Below are positions 37,017 to 46,170 of a stretch of DNA of 64,000 bases, piece by piece (the first letter of the stretch is position 1; the number at the start of each line of letters is the position of its first letter). The translations under genes and the position numbers were made by a program. The notes under the pieces are model-generated. The model was not told the origin of the DNA. It ran no database searches and saw only the letters and a list, made by a program, of their open reading frames with translations. Location: NCBI RefSeq assembly GCF_020708045.1, contig NZ_JAJFES010000021.1:1-64000 (forward strand). Reading direction: 5' to 3'. The stretch is from Massilia sp. IC2-278. GTDB taxonomy: Bacteria > Pseudomonadota > Gammaproteobacteria > Burkholderiales > Burkholderiaceae_D.

Positions 37017-39620
37017 TTAATTGGACAGCGCGTCCAGCAGCTCGGTTTCGAGCTGGACCTGCACGCGCGGGTTGTTCAGGTTCGGGCCGTCGATCAGGAA
37101 CACGTCCTCGACGCGTTCGCCCAGGGTCATGATCTTGGCGGTGTGCAAATTGATGCGGTAGCGCGTCAGCACATTCGCAATCGCATACAGCAAACCGGTG
37201 CGGTCGTGGGCCGCGATCGACAGCAGGTAGTTCTGGCCGCGCTCGTCCGGGCGCATGTCCACGGTCGGCGTGATCGGGAAGTGGCGCGACAGGCGCGACA
37301 GGCGAGCACGCGTCGGCGCACCCAGCGGCGCCTGGGACACCAGCAATTCGCACAGCTCGTGCTCGATCAGGCTGATGATGTCGCGGTAGTGCTTGGCGAA
37401 GTTGGCGTCGGTGACCAGGAAGGTGTCGAGTGCATAGCCGTCGCGCGTGGTGTGGATCTTGGCGTCGAGGATGCTGAAGTTCTTGCGGTCGAAGTAGCTG
37501 CAGATGCGCGCGAACAGATCGGGCTGGTCCTTCACGTACACCGTCACCTGCAGGCCTTCGCCGATCGGCGCCAGGCGCGCTTTCACCACCGGCCGCCCGC
37601 TGCCCAGCTTGTCGTGCAGGCAGCGCGTCTGCCAGGCGATGTCCGAGGCGTCGTGGCGCAGGAAATACACCACGTCGAGCTGGTCCCACAGCGCCTCGTG
37701 CGCATTCGCCGGCAGCCCGAACAAACGCAGCGTGGCCAGGGCTTCCTGCTGGCGCATGCGCAGCTCGCGGTCGGCCGAATGCGGCTCGCCGCCCAGCACG
37801 CGCAGGGTGATGCGGTACAGGTCTTCCAGCAGCTTGGCCTTCCAGGCGTTCCACACCTTGGGGCTGGTGCCGCGGATGTCGGCCACGGTCAGCAGGTAGA
37901 GGGCGGTCAGGTGGCGCTCGTCCTTCACCACGCCGGCAAAGGCCTGGACCACGTCCGGGTCCGACAAATCCTGCTTCTGCGCGACCTGCGACATGGTCAG
38001 GTGCTGCTCGACCAGGAACACCACCAGTTCGGTGTCTTCTTCAGACAAGCCGTGGTCGCGGCAGAACTCGAAGGCGTCGGTCTTGCCGAGTTCCGAATGG
38101 TCGCCGCCGCGGCCCTTGGCGATGTCGTGGAACAGGGCCGCCACGTACAGCAGCCAGCGGTCGCGGAAGTTGGCAATCAGGGCGCTGCAGAACGGGTATT
38201 CGTGGGCATGCTCGCTCATCGTGAAGCGGCGCAGGTTACGCACCACCATCATGATGTGCTGGTCCACGGTGTACACGTGGAAGAGGTCGTGCTGCATCTG
38301 GCCGACGATGTTGCGGAAGTTGGGCAGGTAGCGTCCCAGCACGCCGAACTCGTTCATGCGCCGCAGCGCATGCACCAGGCCGACCGGCGCCCTCAATATG
38401 CGCAGGAAGCGCGCCTTGTTGGCCGGGTCGGCGCGGAAGTCGTCGTCGATCAGGTTGCGCGCGTGCCAGAGCGCGCGCGTGGTGCGCGCCGTCATGCCCT
38501 TGATGTCGGGCCGCTCCGTCATGGCGACGAAAATCTCCAGCACCGCCGACGGCGTGGTCTCGAAGGTATCGTCGCGCACGATGTCGATGAAACCGTTCAC
38601 CTCGTTGAAGCAGTCGCCGCACGAGGAGCTGAGCGGGCGCGGCACCGAGGGCTGCGGGAACAGCCGCGCCTCGATGTTCTGCAGCAAGATGGTATTGAGC
38701 TGGGTGACGGTCTTCGCCGCCCAGTAGTAACGCTGCATCAGGTATTCGGACGCGCGCCGCGCGCCCGGTCCCGGCGGGTCGGAGGCGAGCCCGAACGATT
38801 CGGCGATCGCCGTCTGCACGTCGAACAGCAGGCGGTCTTCGCGCCGGTTGGTCTGCAGGTGCAGGCGCACGCGGATGTCCTTGAAGGCGCGCTCCTTTTC
38901 CATCAGCTGGCGCGCCTCGACGCGCGTGATCAGGCCGCGCGTGGCCAGCTGGCCCCAGGAATTGGCCAGTCCCGCCGCCTTCGCCACCCACAGGATCACC
39001 TGCAAGTCGCGCAGCGCGCCCGGGCTTTCCTTGCAGTTCGGCTCCAGCGCAAAGGCGGTGTACTCGTACTTGGCGTGGCGCAGGCGCATCTCGGCGGTCT
39101 TGGCCTGGAAAAAGGCCTGCGGGTCGAGCGCTTCGCGGTAGCGCGCCTGCAGTTGCGCGAACAGGGCGGTGTCGCCGCTGACCAGGCGCGCTTCGAGCAG
39201 GCTGGTTTGCACGGTGATGTCGGCGGCCGACTCGCTCAGGCATTCGTCCACGGTGCGGATGCTGTGGCCGATCTCCAGGCCCAGGTCCCAGAGCAGCTGG
39301 ACCAGGCCTTCGAGCTTGGCTTGCGTGATGGCGTCGGGCGGGGAGCCGAGCAGGATCAGGACATCGACGTCGGAGTAGGGGAAGAGTTCGCCGCGCCCAT
39401 AGCCGCCGACCGCCACCAGGGCCGTATTGGCCGGCAGGCGCGCCGCGCGCCAGGCTTCGCCCAGGATGCCGTCGACGCAGCGGCGCAGGCTGCGCAGCAG
39501 CTTCTCGGGGCGGTCGTCATGGCGGAAGCGTTCGAACAGCGCCTGGCGTTCGGCTTTCAGCTTCTGCCTGAGTTCAGCTCCGGTCCCGGGGTGCGTCTCG
39601 TCGCGCTGCGCGGCTGGCAT
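37017..39620 (-). CDS. glnD: PII uridylyltransferase / uridylyl-removing enzyme
   Basis: Bifunctional nitrogen sensor (867 residues) that uridylylates and deuridylylates PII according to glutamine level. The nucleotidyltransferase motif AVGGYGRGELFPYSDVDVLIL is intact. An HD domain contains LFHDIAKGRGGDHSELG, and two C-terminal ACT domains bind glutamine (VTVYVKDQPDLFARICSYF; LLSIAAHDRTGLLYAIANVL). Start chosen at 39620, where the protein gives MPAAQRDETH; the longer frame upstream shows no family similarity. Follows map by 23 bp on the same strand. Confidence 0.97.
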   Translation of the reverse strand: MPAAQRDETHPGTGAELRQKLKAERQALFERFRHDDRPEKLLRSLRRCVDGILGEAWRAARLPANTALVAVGGYGRGELFPYSDVDVLILLGSPPDAITQAKLEGLVQLLWDLGLEIGHSIRTVDECLSESAADITVQTSLLEARLVSGDTALFAQLQARYREALDPQAFFQAKTAEMRLRHAKYEYTAFALEPNCKESPGALRDLQVILWVAKAAGLANSWGQLATRGLITRVEARQLMEKERAFKDIRVRLHLQTNRREDRLLFDVQTAIAESFGLASDPPGPGARRASEYLMQRYYWAAKTVTQLNTILLQNIEARLFPQPSVPRPLSSSCGDCFNEVNGFIDIVRDDTFETTPSAVLEIFVAMTERPDIKGMTARTTRALWHARNLIDDDFRADPANKARFLRILRAPVGLVHALRRMNEFGVLGRYLPNFRNIVGQMQHDLFHVYTVDQHIMMVVRNLRRFTMSEHAHEYPFCSALIANFRDRWLLYVAALFHDIAKGRGGDHSELGKTDAFEFCRDHGLSEEDTELVVFLVEQHLTMSQVAQKQDLSDPDVVQAFAGVVKDERHLTALYLLTVADIRGTSPKVWNAWKAKLLEDLYRITLRVLGGEPHSADRELRMRQQEALATLRLFGLPANAHEALWDQLDVVYFLRHDASDIAWQTRCLHDKLGSGRPVVKARLAPIGEGLQVTVYVKDQPDLFARICSYFDRKNFSILDAKIHTTRDGYALDTFLVTDANFAKHYRDIISLIEHELCELLVSQAPLGAPTRARLSRLSRHFPITPTVDMRPDERGQNYLLSIAAHDRTGLLYAIANVLTRYRINLHTAKIMTLGERVEDVFLIDGPNLNNPRVQVQLETELLDALSN

Positions 39621-39643
39621 GGTGTGTCCTTTTGGGGCAGGGA

Positions 39644-40468
39644 CTAGGCTGGAACCGATTCGCGCGGCAGCACGATGGCCGGCGGCGGCGGGGTGCCGGC
39701 CGATTGGGTCAGGATCTCGTAGCCGGTTTCGGTGACCAGGATCATGTGTTCCCACTGGGCCGACAAACTGCGGTCCTTGGTCTTGATGGTCCAGCCGTCG
39801 GGCAGGGCCTTGATTTCACGCTTGCCGGCGTTGATCATCGGCTCGATGGTGAAGATCATGCCCGGTTCCAGCTTTTCCAGCGTGCCCGGTTTGCCGTAGT
39901 GGAGCACCTGCGGCTCCTCGTGGAAGACGCGGCCGATGCCGTGGCCGCAGAACTCGCGCACCACGCTGTAGCCGTGCTTTTCGGCGTGCTGCTGGATCAC
40001 GTGGCCGATGTCGCCCAGGTGGGCGCCCGGCTTGACCTTGCTGATGCCCAGCCACATGCATTCATAGGTGACTTCCGCCAAGCGCTTGGCCATGATCGAC
40101 GGTTTGCCGATGAAGAACATGCGGCTGTTGTCGCCGTGGAAGCCATCTTTCGTAATCACGGTGACGTCGATGTTCATGACGTCGCCGTCTTTCAGCGGCT
40201 TGTCGTTCGGGATGCCGTGGCAGATCACGTCGTTGAGCGAGGTGCAGACCGACTTCGGGTAGGGCGGATAGCCCGGCGGCTGGTAGTTCAGCGGGGCAGG
40301 GGTCGTGCCCTGCACGTTGACCATGTACTCGTGGCACAGGCGGTCGAGTTCCGCGGTGGTGACGCCTGGCTTGACGAAGGGCGTAATGTAGTCGAGCACT
40401 TCGGCGCCAAGGCGGCCGGCGATGCGCATGCCTTCGATTTCTTCTGGCGTTTTGATGGAGATGGACAT
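39644..40468 (-). CDS. map: type I methionine aminopeptidase
   Basis: 274 residues. Removes the initiator Met after deformylation. Metal-ligand segments are MNIDVTVI, HGDNSRMFFIG, CGHGIGRVFHEEP, FTIEPMINAG and SAQWEHMI, all present. The ATG at 40468 begins MSISIKTPEEIEGMRIAGRL, the usual N-terminus, and it is preceded by AGAATCCTCTT. The gene is divergent from rpsB, as in most proteobacteria, and is followed by glnD, the standard map-glnD order. Confidence 0.98.
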   Translation of the reverse strand: MSISIKTPEEIEGMRIAGRLGAEVLDYITPFVKPGVTTAELDRLCHEYMVNVQGTTPAPLNYQPPGYPPYPKSVCTSLNDVICHGIPNDKPLKDGDVMNIDVTVITKDGFHGDNSRMFFIGKPSIMAKRLAEVTYECMWLGISKVKPGAHLGDIGHVIQQHAEKHGYSVVREFCGHGIGRVFHEEPQVLHYGKPGTLEKLEPGMIFTIEPMINAGKREIKALPDGWTIKTKDRSLSAQWEHMILVTETGYEILTQSAGTPPPPAIVLPRESVPA

Positions 40469-40592
40469 AAGAGGATTCTGGGGAAACGGTAAGTATTCGT
40501 GTAACAGCGCGTAACAGCCGAGTAAATATTGCGCGCGCTGCAATATCCTCCGCATTATAAGTGATGCGGTATGCCCCTGCCGAGGAGTCGAC

Positions 40593-40620
40593 ACAGGGTG
40601 GGCACGCTGTGCCCACGCGG
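40593..40620. repeat. single palindromic repeat unit in the map-rpsB intergenic region
   Basis: CAGGGTGGGCACGCTGTGCCCACGCGG, a single copy with the common GGGCAC core and no inverted partner nearby. It lies upstream of the rpsB promoter inside a 385-bp gene-free stretch that otherwise holds the rpsB promoter and leader. Confidence 0.75.
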
Positions 40621-40689
40621 TTTCGTGTTTTACCACCCTGCGTTGGCCGTGCCGCAGCTTCCCGAAGCCCCCGTCATGACACGCAAAGC

Positions 40690-40718
40690 TTGATAAGCAA
40701 CCGGAATCCCGCTAGAAT
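40690..40718 (+). promoter_or_regulatory. sigma70 promoter of rpsB-tsf
   Basis: TTGATA (40690-40695), a 17-base spacer and TAGAAT (40713-40718), followed by the hairpin TTGCTCCGATC...GATCGAGCAA (40725-40747) in the leader. A second, weaker candidate (TTGTCA 17 bp TATTCA) lies at 40750-40778. The leader is about 125 nt; S2 regulates its own leader in other bacteria, which is possible here. Confidence 0.7.
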
Positions 40719-40853
40719 CTCGGGTTGCTCCGATCCTGATCGAGCAATGTTGTCAAAGTAGTCTATTTTATTTATTCAAATCGCGAATGCGACCGACAAG
40801 GGTGCCCTCGAGGTGACTGGTCGTTATTCAAGAATTTAACCCTGGAGAATTAC

Positions 40854-41603
40854 ATGTCCGTTACTATGCGCGAAATGCTGGAAGCCGGTATTCACTTCGG
40901 CCACCAGACCCGTTTCTGGAACCCAAAGATGGCGCCGTTCATCTTCGGTCATCGCAACAAGATCCACATCATCAACCTGGAAAAAACCATGGCGATGTAC
41001 CAGGATGCGATGAAAACCATCAAGCAGATCTCGGCCAACCGCGGCACCATCCTGATGGTCGGCACCAAGCGCCAGGCCCGCGACATCATCGCCGCTGAAG
41101 CACAGCGCGCCGGCGTGCCTTACGTCGACCAGCGTTGGCTGGGCGGCATGCTGACCAACTTCAAGACCATCAAGACCTCGATCAAGCGCCTGAAAGACAT
41201 GGAAGCCCAGGTCGAAGACGGTTCGGTCGAGAAGATGTCGAAGAAAGAAGCGCTGATGTTCTCGCGCGAAATGGAAAAGCTGCAGAAGTCGATCGGCGGC
41301 ATCAAGGACCTGGGCGGCGTGCCTGACGCGATCTTCGTCGTCGACGTCGGCTACCACAAGGGCGCCATCACCGAAGCCGGCAAGCTGGGCATCCCGGTCA
41401 TCGGCGTGGTCGATACCAACCACTCGCCAGAAGGCGTCACCCACGTGATCCCTGGTAACGACGACTCGTCGAAAGCCATCACCCTGTACGCACGCGGCGT
41501 CGCCGATGCGATCCTGGAAGGCCGTGCCAACGCCACCAACGAAGTCGTTGAAATGGTCAAGGCCGGCGGCGACGACTTCGTCGAAGTCTCCGAGCAGGCG
41601 TAA
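40854..41603 (+). CDS. rpsB: 30S ribosomal protein S2
   Basis: 249 residues. Starts MSVTMREMLEAGIHFGHQTR with the typical GHQTRFWNPKM, WLGGMLTNFKTIK and DLGGVPDAIFVVDV segments, and ends with an acidic tail. A CTGGAGAA ribosome binding site precedes the ATG. First gene of the rpsB-tsf-pyrH-frr cluster. Confidence 0.99.
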   Translation: MSVTMREMLEAGIHFGHQTRFWNPKMAPFIFGHRNKIHIINLEKTMAMYQDAMKTIKQISANRGTILMVGTKRQARDIIAAEAQRAGVPYVDQRWLGGMLTNFKTIKTSIKRLKDMEAQVEDGSVEKMSKKEALMFSREMEKLQKSIGGIKDLGGVPDAIFVVDVGYHKGAITEAGKLGIPVIGVVDTNHSPEGVTHVIPGNDDSSKAITLYARGVADAILEGRANATNEVVEMVKAGGDDFVEVSEQA

Positions 41604-41645
41604 GCCCCGGGCAGGCCTGTCCTGCCTGTAGCTTGCAAGGCTCTT

Positions 41646-41680
41646 AAAAGGGGTGCCGGTTACTGAGCACCCCTTTTTTC
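41646..41680 (+). terminator. intrinsic terminator/attenuator between rpsB and tsf
   Basis: GGGGTGC (41650-41656) pairs with GCACCCC (41667-41673), followed by TTTTTT. Since tsf follows without an obvious separate promoter, partial read-through is likely; this would lower tsf relative to rpsB. Confidence 0.75.
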
Positions 41681-41763
41681 AAGCAAAAACGAATTCAGCA
41701 ATAACGTCGTGGAAGCGCCGTTTGGCGTTTTCACTCTGCGACTCACTATTTAGGAGAATACAC

Positions 41764-42672
41764 ATGGCAGCGATTACTGCAGCGATGGTCGGCGAACTGC
41801 GCGCGAAAACCGACGCACCGATGATGGAATGCAAAAAGGCACTGACCGAAGCCGAAGGCGACATGGGCCGTGCCGAAGAGATCCTGCGCGTCAAGCTGGG
41901 CGGCAAGGCATCGAAAGCGTCGGCACGCGTGACCGCCGAAGGCGTCGTCGCGACCTACATCGCCGGCAACATCGGCGCGCTGGTGGAAATCAACAGCGAA
42001 ACCGACTTCGTCGCCAAGAACGACGACTTCCTGGCCATGGCCAACCTGGCCGCCAAGCTGATCGCCGAAAACAACCCGGCCGACGTGGCAGCCCTGTCGG
42101 CACTCGACGCCGGCGGCCAGACCTTCGACGAACTGCGTTCGGCGCTGATCGGCAAGATCGGTGAAAACATGACCGTGCGCCGCTTCCAGCGTTTCGAAAC
42201 CACCGGCAAGCTGGCTTCCTACCTGCACGGCACCCGTATCGGCGTCATGGTCGAATACGAAGGCGCGGACGAGCAGGTCGGCAAGGACGTCGCGATGCAC
42301 ATCGCCGCGATGAAGCCAGTCGCTCTGTCGGCTGAGCAAGTGCCTGCTGAAATGATCGAGAAAGAGCGTTCGGTCGCCCAGCTGAAAGCCCAGGAAGATG
42401 CGGACAAGGCAGCTGCCGAAGGCAAGCCAGCCCAGTCGCCGGAAATCCTGGCCAAGCGCCTGGAAGGTTCGGTTCAGAAGTACCTGAAAGAAGTGTCGCT
42501 GCTGAACCAGGCATTCGTGAAGAACGACAAGCAGTCGATCGAGCAGATGCTGAAGGCCGCCAACACGACCGTCAAGGGCTTCACCATGTACGTCGTCGGC
42601 GAAGGCATCGAGAAAAAGGTTGACGACTTCGCAGCAGAAGTCGCGGCCCAGATGGCTGCCAACAAGCAGTAA
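41764..42672 (+). CDS. tsf: elongation factor Ts
   Basis: 302 residues. Nucleotide exchange factor of EF-Tu. The N-terminal signature LRAKTDAPMMECKKALTEAEGDM and the core SETDFVAKNDDF are present. The TTTAGGAGAATACAC upstream is a strong ribosome binding site and fixes the ATG at 41764. It follows rpsB as nearly everywhere in bacteria and ends at a terminator. Confidence 0.99.
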   Translation: MAAITAAMVGELRAKTDAPMMECKKALTEAEGDMGRAEEILRVKLGGKASKASARVTAEGVVATYIAGNIGALVEINSETDFVAKNDDFLAMANLAAKLIAENNPADVAALSALDAGGQTFDELRSALIGKIGENMTVRRFQRFETTGKLASYLHGTRIGVMVEYEGADEQVGKDVAMHIAAMKPVALSAEQVPAEMIEKERSVAQLKAQEDADKAAAEGKPAQSPEILAKRLEGSVQKYLKEVSLLNQAFVKNDKQSIEQMLKAANTTVKGFTMYVVGEGIEKKVDDFAAEVAAQMAANKQ

Positions 42673-42680
42673 TGAAAAAG

Positions 42681-42703
42681 CGGGCCGCAAGGCCCGTTTT
42701 TTT
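42681..42703 (+). terminator. intrinsic terminator after tsf
   Basis: CGGGCC-GCAA-GGCCCG stem-loop followed by TTTTTTT, 9 bp after the tsf stop codon. Confidence 0.9.
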
Positions 42704-43089
42704 GACCCGTCGGTTTTAACGACGGGTTGGGCGTCGCGTTGCTCGCATGGTTGCGAGGATGTTGGCGGTAACCGTACGGTGGGCACTCCGTGCCCACGCG
42801 GAACGATGCGTCAACGGAACGCCGTTCGTGGCCGTCGGCATGCGTCGCGGAGACATCTCCCGAGGCATTTCGACAGCGCATGCAGCACCATGCATCGCAT
42901 CGCCAACACCATGCGAGCATCCGCGTGGGCACGGGGTGCCCACCGTACGGGATACGCAGCGGACCATCCAGGCCCGCCACCGTGCGCGCCAGTTTCACCG
43001 CCATCTGTACATTTGCAGATGAGGCCGCAAGCCATGTGCCTGCGGCCGGAACCGAATTCGAACCGAACACTACAGGAGAGCGCCTCATC
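42704..43089. repeat. inverted composite repeat in the tsf-pyrH spacer, with pyrH leader
   Basis: Units 42773-42801 and 42921-42949 (core GGGCAC/GTGCCC; outer arms CGTACGGTGG and CCACCGTACG) face each other. The outer arm is changed to CGTACGG on both sides, a matched change from CGTAGGG. After them, GGCCGCA (43023-43029) and TGCGGCC (43041-43047) can form a leader hairpin before pyrH. The pyrH ribosome binding site is AGGAGAGCG. No gene is present. Confidence 0.8.
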
Positions 43090-43806
43090 ATGACAAAACC
43101 AGCCTACCAACGAGTCCTCCTCAAGCTGTCTGGCGAAGCGCTGATGGGCGACGACCCCTTCGGCATCAACCGCGCCACCATCGACCGCATGGTGGCCGAT
43201 GTGGCGGAAGTGGCCAAGCTGGGTGTCGAGCTGGCGGTCGTGATCGGCGGCGGCAACATCTTCCGCGGCGTCGCACCCGGCGCCCAGGGCATGGACCGCG
43301 CCACCGCCGACTACATGGGCATGCTGGCCACCGTCATGAACGCCCTGGCCCTGGCCGACGCCATGCGCCACGTCGGCATCACCGCACGCGTGATGTCGGC
43401 CATCGGCATCGAGCAGGTGGTCGAGCCCTACGTGCGCCCGAAAGCCCTGCAATACCTGGAAGAAGGCAAGGTCGTCGTGTTCGCCGCCGGCACCGGCAAC
43501 CCCTTCTTTACCACCGACACCGCGGCTGCCCTGCGCGGTTCGGAAATCTCGGCCCAGATTGTTTTGAAGGCAACCAAGGTCGATGGCGTATATACTGCCG
43601 ATCCTAAGAAGGATCCGCACGCAACGCGCTACGAGTCGATCACCTTCGACGAGGCGATCGCCAAGCACCTGCAGGTGATGGACGCGACCGCGTTCGCCCT
43701 GTGCCGCGACCAGAAGCTGCCGATCAAGGTGTTCTCCATCGTCAAGCCCGGCGCGCTCAAGCGCGTGATCATGGGCGAAGACGAAGGTACACTGGTACAC
43801 GTTTGA
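43090..43806 (+). CDS. pyrH: UMP kinase
   Basis: 238 residues of the amino-acid-kinase fold; phosphorylates UMP to UDP. The N-terminal segment RVLLKLSGEALMGDDPFGIN, VVIGGGNIFRGV and the segment KATKVDGVYTADPKKDPHA are conserved. The ATG at 43090 follows AGGAGAGCGCCTCATC. It follows tsf after a repeat-filled gap and precedes frr. Confidence 0.98.
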   Translation: MTKPAYQRVLLKLSGEALMGDDPFGINRATIDRMVADVAEVAKLGVELAVVIGGGNIFRGVAPGAQGMDRATADYMGMLATVMNALALADAMRHVGITARVMSAIGIEQVVEPYVRPKALQYLEEGKVVVFAAGTGNPFFTTDTAAALRGSEISAQIVLKATKVDGVYTADPKKDPHATRYESITFDEAIAKHLQVMDATAFALCRDQKLPIKVFSIVKPGALKRVIMGEDEGTLVHV

Positions 43807-43841
43807 TTTAACTCTGAAATACTGAAGAACAGGAGAGCAGC

Positions 43842-44402
43842 ATGTCCCTAGCTGACGTCAAAAAGAATGCGCAAGAGCGCATGACGAAGTCGATTGAAAC
43901 CCTGCGTGCCGACCTCGCCAAAGTGCGTACCGGCCGCGCCCACACCGGCATCCTCGACCACGTGATGGTCGATTACTACGGTTCGCCAACGCCGCTCTCC
44001 GGCGTGGCCAACCTGACCCTGGCCGATGCGCGCACGATCGCCGTCACGCCTTACGAAAAGAAGATGCTGAGCACCATCGAAAAGGCGATCCGCGACGCCG
44101 ACCTCGGCCTGAACCCGTCGACCATGGGCGACATGGTGCGCGTGCCGACCCCGCCGCTGACCGAAGAGCGCCGCAAGGAAATGGTCAAGCTGTGCAAGTC
44201 GGAAGCCGAAGACGCGAAGATCGCCGTGCGTAACATCCGCCGCGACGCTAACGAGCAGCTGAAGAAAATGGTGAAGGACAAGACCGCGTCGGAAGACGAC
44301 GAGCGCCGTGCATCCGACGAGATCCAGAAGCTGACCGACAAGTTCGTGGCCGACATCGACAAGCTGGTGGCCGAGAAGGAAAAGGAAGTCCTGACCGTCT
44401 GA
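43842..44402 (+). CDS. frr: ribosome recycling factor
   Basis: 186 residues. Begins MSLADVKKNAQERMTKSIE; conserved core KVRTGRAHTGILDHVMVDYYG and R-rich helix RRKEMVKLCKSEAEDAKIAVR. Splits post-termination ribosomes with EF-G. AGGAGAGCAGC precedes the ATG. Same cluster as pyrH, 35 bp downstream. Confidence 0.99.
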   Translation: MSLADVKKNAQERMTKSIETLRADLAKVRTGRAHTGILDHVMVDYYGSPTPLSGVANLTLADARTIAVTPYEKKMLSTIEKAIRDADLGLNPSTMGDMVRVPTPPLTEERRKEMVKLCKSEAEDAKIAVRNIRRDANEQLKKMVKDKTASEDDERRASDEIQKLTDKFVADIDKLVAEKEKEVLTV

Positions 44403-44526
44403 CGCAGGAGCGGACGCCCCTTCGCAACGCTGATGGCGTCCCTGGCCCCGTGCATGCGCGCTTGCCGCGTTCCCCGGGGCCCGTTTGTTTTATTCCTTTC
44501 TGTATTGCCGTGATGGCAAAGGATTT

Positions 44527-45276
44527 ATGATTTTCAAGAGTTCGACGACTGCAGTCCCCGATGTGCCGGCCGTGCCGCGCCACGTCGCGATCATCATGGA
44601 CGGCAATGGCCGCTGGGCGACCAAGCGGCTGCTGCCGCGCGTGGCCGGCCACGTGAAGGGCGTCGAGGCCGTGCGCGGCGTGGTCGAGGCCTGCGTGCTG
44701 CGCGGCGTCGAGTACCTGACGCTGTTCGCGTTTTCGTCGGAAAACTGGCGCCGTCCGGCCGAGGAAGTGTCGCTGCTGATGCGCCTCTTCGTCACCGCCC
44801 TCGAGCGCGAAGTGGCGAAGATGCACGCCAACGACATCCGCCTGAAAGTCGTGGGCGACCTCTCGCGCTTCGACCCGAAGTTGCAGGAAATGATCGCGAA
44901 CGCCGAGCGCAAGACCGCCGGCAACAAGCGCCTGACGGTCTCGGTGTGCGCCAACTACGGCGGCCGCTGGGACATCATGCAGGCGACAAGCAAGATGGTT
45001 GCCGCTAACCCCGGCGTGCGCGACTACACCGAAGAAATGCTGGCGCCGCACCTGGCGATGGCCTATGCGCCCGAGCCCGACCTGTTCATCCGCACCGGCG
45101 GGGAAGAGCGCATCAGCAATTTCCTGTTGTGGCAGCTGGCGTATTCCGAGCTGTACTTTACCGATACCTACTGGCCCGACTTCTCGGCCGATTCCCTGGA
45201 CGCGGCGATCGCGTCTTACCAACACCGCGAACGGCGCTTCGGCCGTACCGGCGAACAAGTAGCGAACAAAACCTGA
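44527..45276 (+). CDS. uppS: undecaprenyl diphosphate synthase
   Basis: 249 residues. Makes the C55 lipid carrier from farnesyl-PP for peptidoglycan and LPS. Signature VAIIMDGNGRWATKR with catalytic D25, FAFSSENWRRP, and DLFIRTGGEERISNFLLWQ are all intact. The ATG at 44527 follows AAAGGATTT. Its TGA overlaps the cdsA ATG (TGATG), so translation is coupled. Confidence 0.97.
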   Translation: MIFKSSTTAVPDVPAVPRHVAIIMDGNGRWATKRLLPRVAGHVKGVEAVRGVVEACVLRGVEYLTLFAFSSENWRRPAEEVSLLMRLFVTALEREVAKMHANDIRLKVVGDLSRFDPKLQEMIANAERKTAGNKRLTVSVCANYGGRWDIMQATSKMVAANPGVRDYTEEMLAPHLAMAYAPEPDLFIRTGGEERISNFLLWQLAYSELYFTDTYWPDFSADSLDAAIASYQHRERRFGRTGEQVANKT

Positions 45277-46106
45277 TGCTGAAAACCCGGATCATCACCG
45301 CGCTCGTGCTGCTGGCAGTTTTGCTGCCGGTCCTGTATTCCAACAACTACACAGCCTTCGCGGTGGTGGCGACCGTGTTCTTCGGCGCCGCGATCTGGGA
45401 ATGCTTCCGCCTGTTCAATCCGAAGTCGACCAAGGCCCCGGTCGTGGCCGCCTTCTGGACGGCGGCCTTTGCCTGGGCCTTCTTCGGCCCGGCCCAGCCG
45501 AACCCGGTGTTCTGGTACGCGATCTCGCTGCTGCTGTGGGCGCTGCGCTTCGTGCCTTCGCTGAAGATCGGCCTGCCGGCGCTCGATTCCACGGCCAACA
45601 CCCTGCTCAGCGTGGTGTATGCCGTGTCGCTGGTCGGCTGCTTCGCCGCCATCGTGGCCCTGTTCGCCTATTCTCCGCTGTACCTGCTGTCGGTGATGGC
45701 CATCGTCTGGGCCGCCGACATCTTCGCCTACTTCTCGGGCAAGGCCTTCGGCAAGCGCAAGCTGGCGCCGTCGATCTCGCCCGGTAAATCCTGGGAAGGC
45801 GCGATCGGCGGCGGCATCGCCGTGCTGGTCATCGCCACCCTGGTCATCGTGTTCGCCGGCGCGCCGCTTGCCAACACCTTCCCGGTGCGCGTCCAGGCCA
45901 GCCTGGGCTGGGTCGCCACCTGGGCCATCCTGGTCCTGATCGTCGCCGCCAGTGTCGTCGGCGACCTGTTCGAATCCCAGCTCAAGCGCCGCGCCGGCAT
46001 GAAGGACAGCAGCAACCTGCTGCCCGGCCATGGCGGCGTGCTGGACCGGATCGACGCCCTGGTTCCCGTGCTGCCGCTGGCGGCATTGATCGGCAACTGG
46101 CTCTAA
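45276..46106 (+). CDS. cdsA: phosphatidate cytidylyltransferase
   Basis: 276 residues, about eight hydrophobic helices. Makes CDP-diacylglycerol for phospholipid synthesis. The signature SQLKRRAGMKDSSNLLPGHG continuing GVLDRIDAL matches the CdsA family. The start overlaps the uppS stop. Four copies of GGGCTGTAA lie between its stop and dxr. Confidence 0.96.
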   Translation: MLKTRIITALVLLAVLLPVLYSNNYTAFAVVATVFFGAAIWECFRLFNPKSTKAPVVAAFWTAAFAWAFFGPAQPNPVFWYAISLLLWALRFVPSLKIGLPALDSTANTLLSVVYAVSLVGCFAAIVALFAYSPLYLLSVMAIVWAADIFAYFSGKAFGKRKLAPSISPGKSWEGAIGGGIAVLVIATLVIVFAGAPLANTFPVRVQASLGWVATWAILVLIVAASVVGDLFESQLKRRAGMKDSSNLLPGHGGVLDRIDALVPVLPLAALIGNWL

Positions 46107-46110
46107 AAAC

Positions 46111-46160
46111 GGGCTGTAAAAATGGGCTGTAATGCCCGGGCTGTAATACACGGGCTGTAA
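46111..46160 (+). repeat. four tandem GGGCTGTAA units in the cdsA-dxr spacer
   Basis: GGGCTGTAA occurs at 46111-46119, 46124-46132, 46138-46146 and 46152-46160, with spacing 13, 14, 14 bp. The last unit is directly followed by GGAG, so the dxr ribosome binding site is built from the repeat edge. No transcription signal is obvious inside. Confidence 0.7.
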
Positions 46161-46170
46161 GGAGCTTCAC

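Noticed and set aside
36186..39647. Long plus-strand frame opposite rluF and glnD
   Set aside because: Low-complexity antisense frame; glnD motifs on the minus strand are complete.
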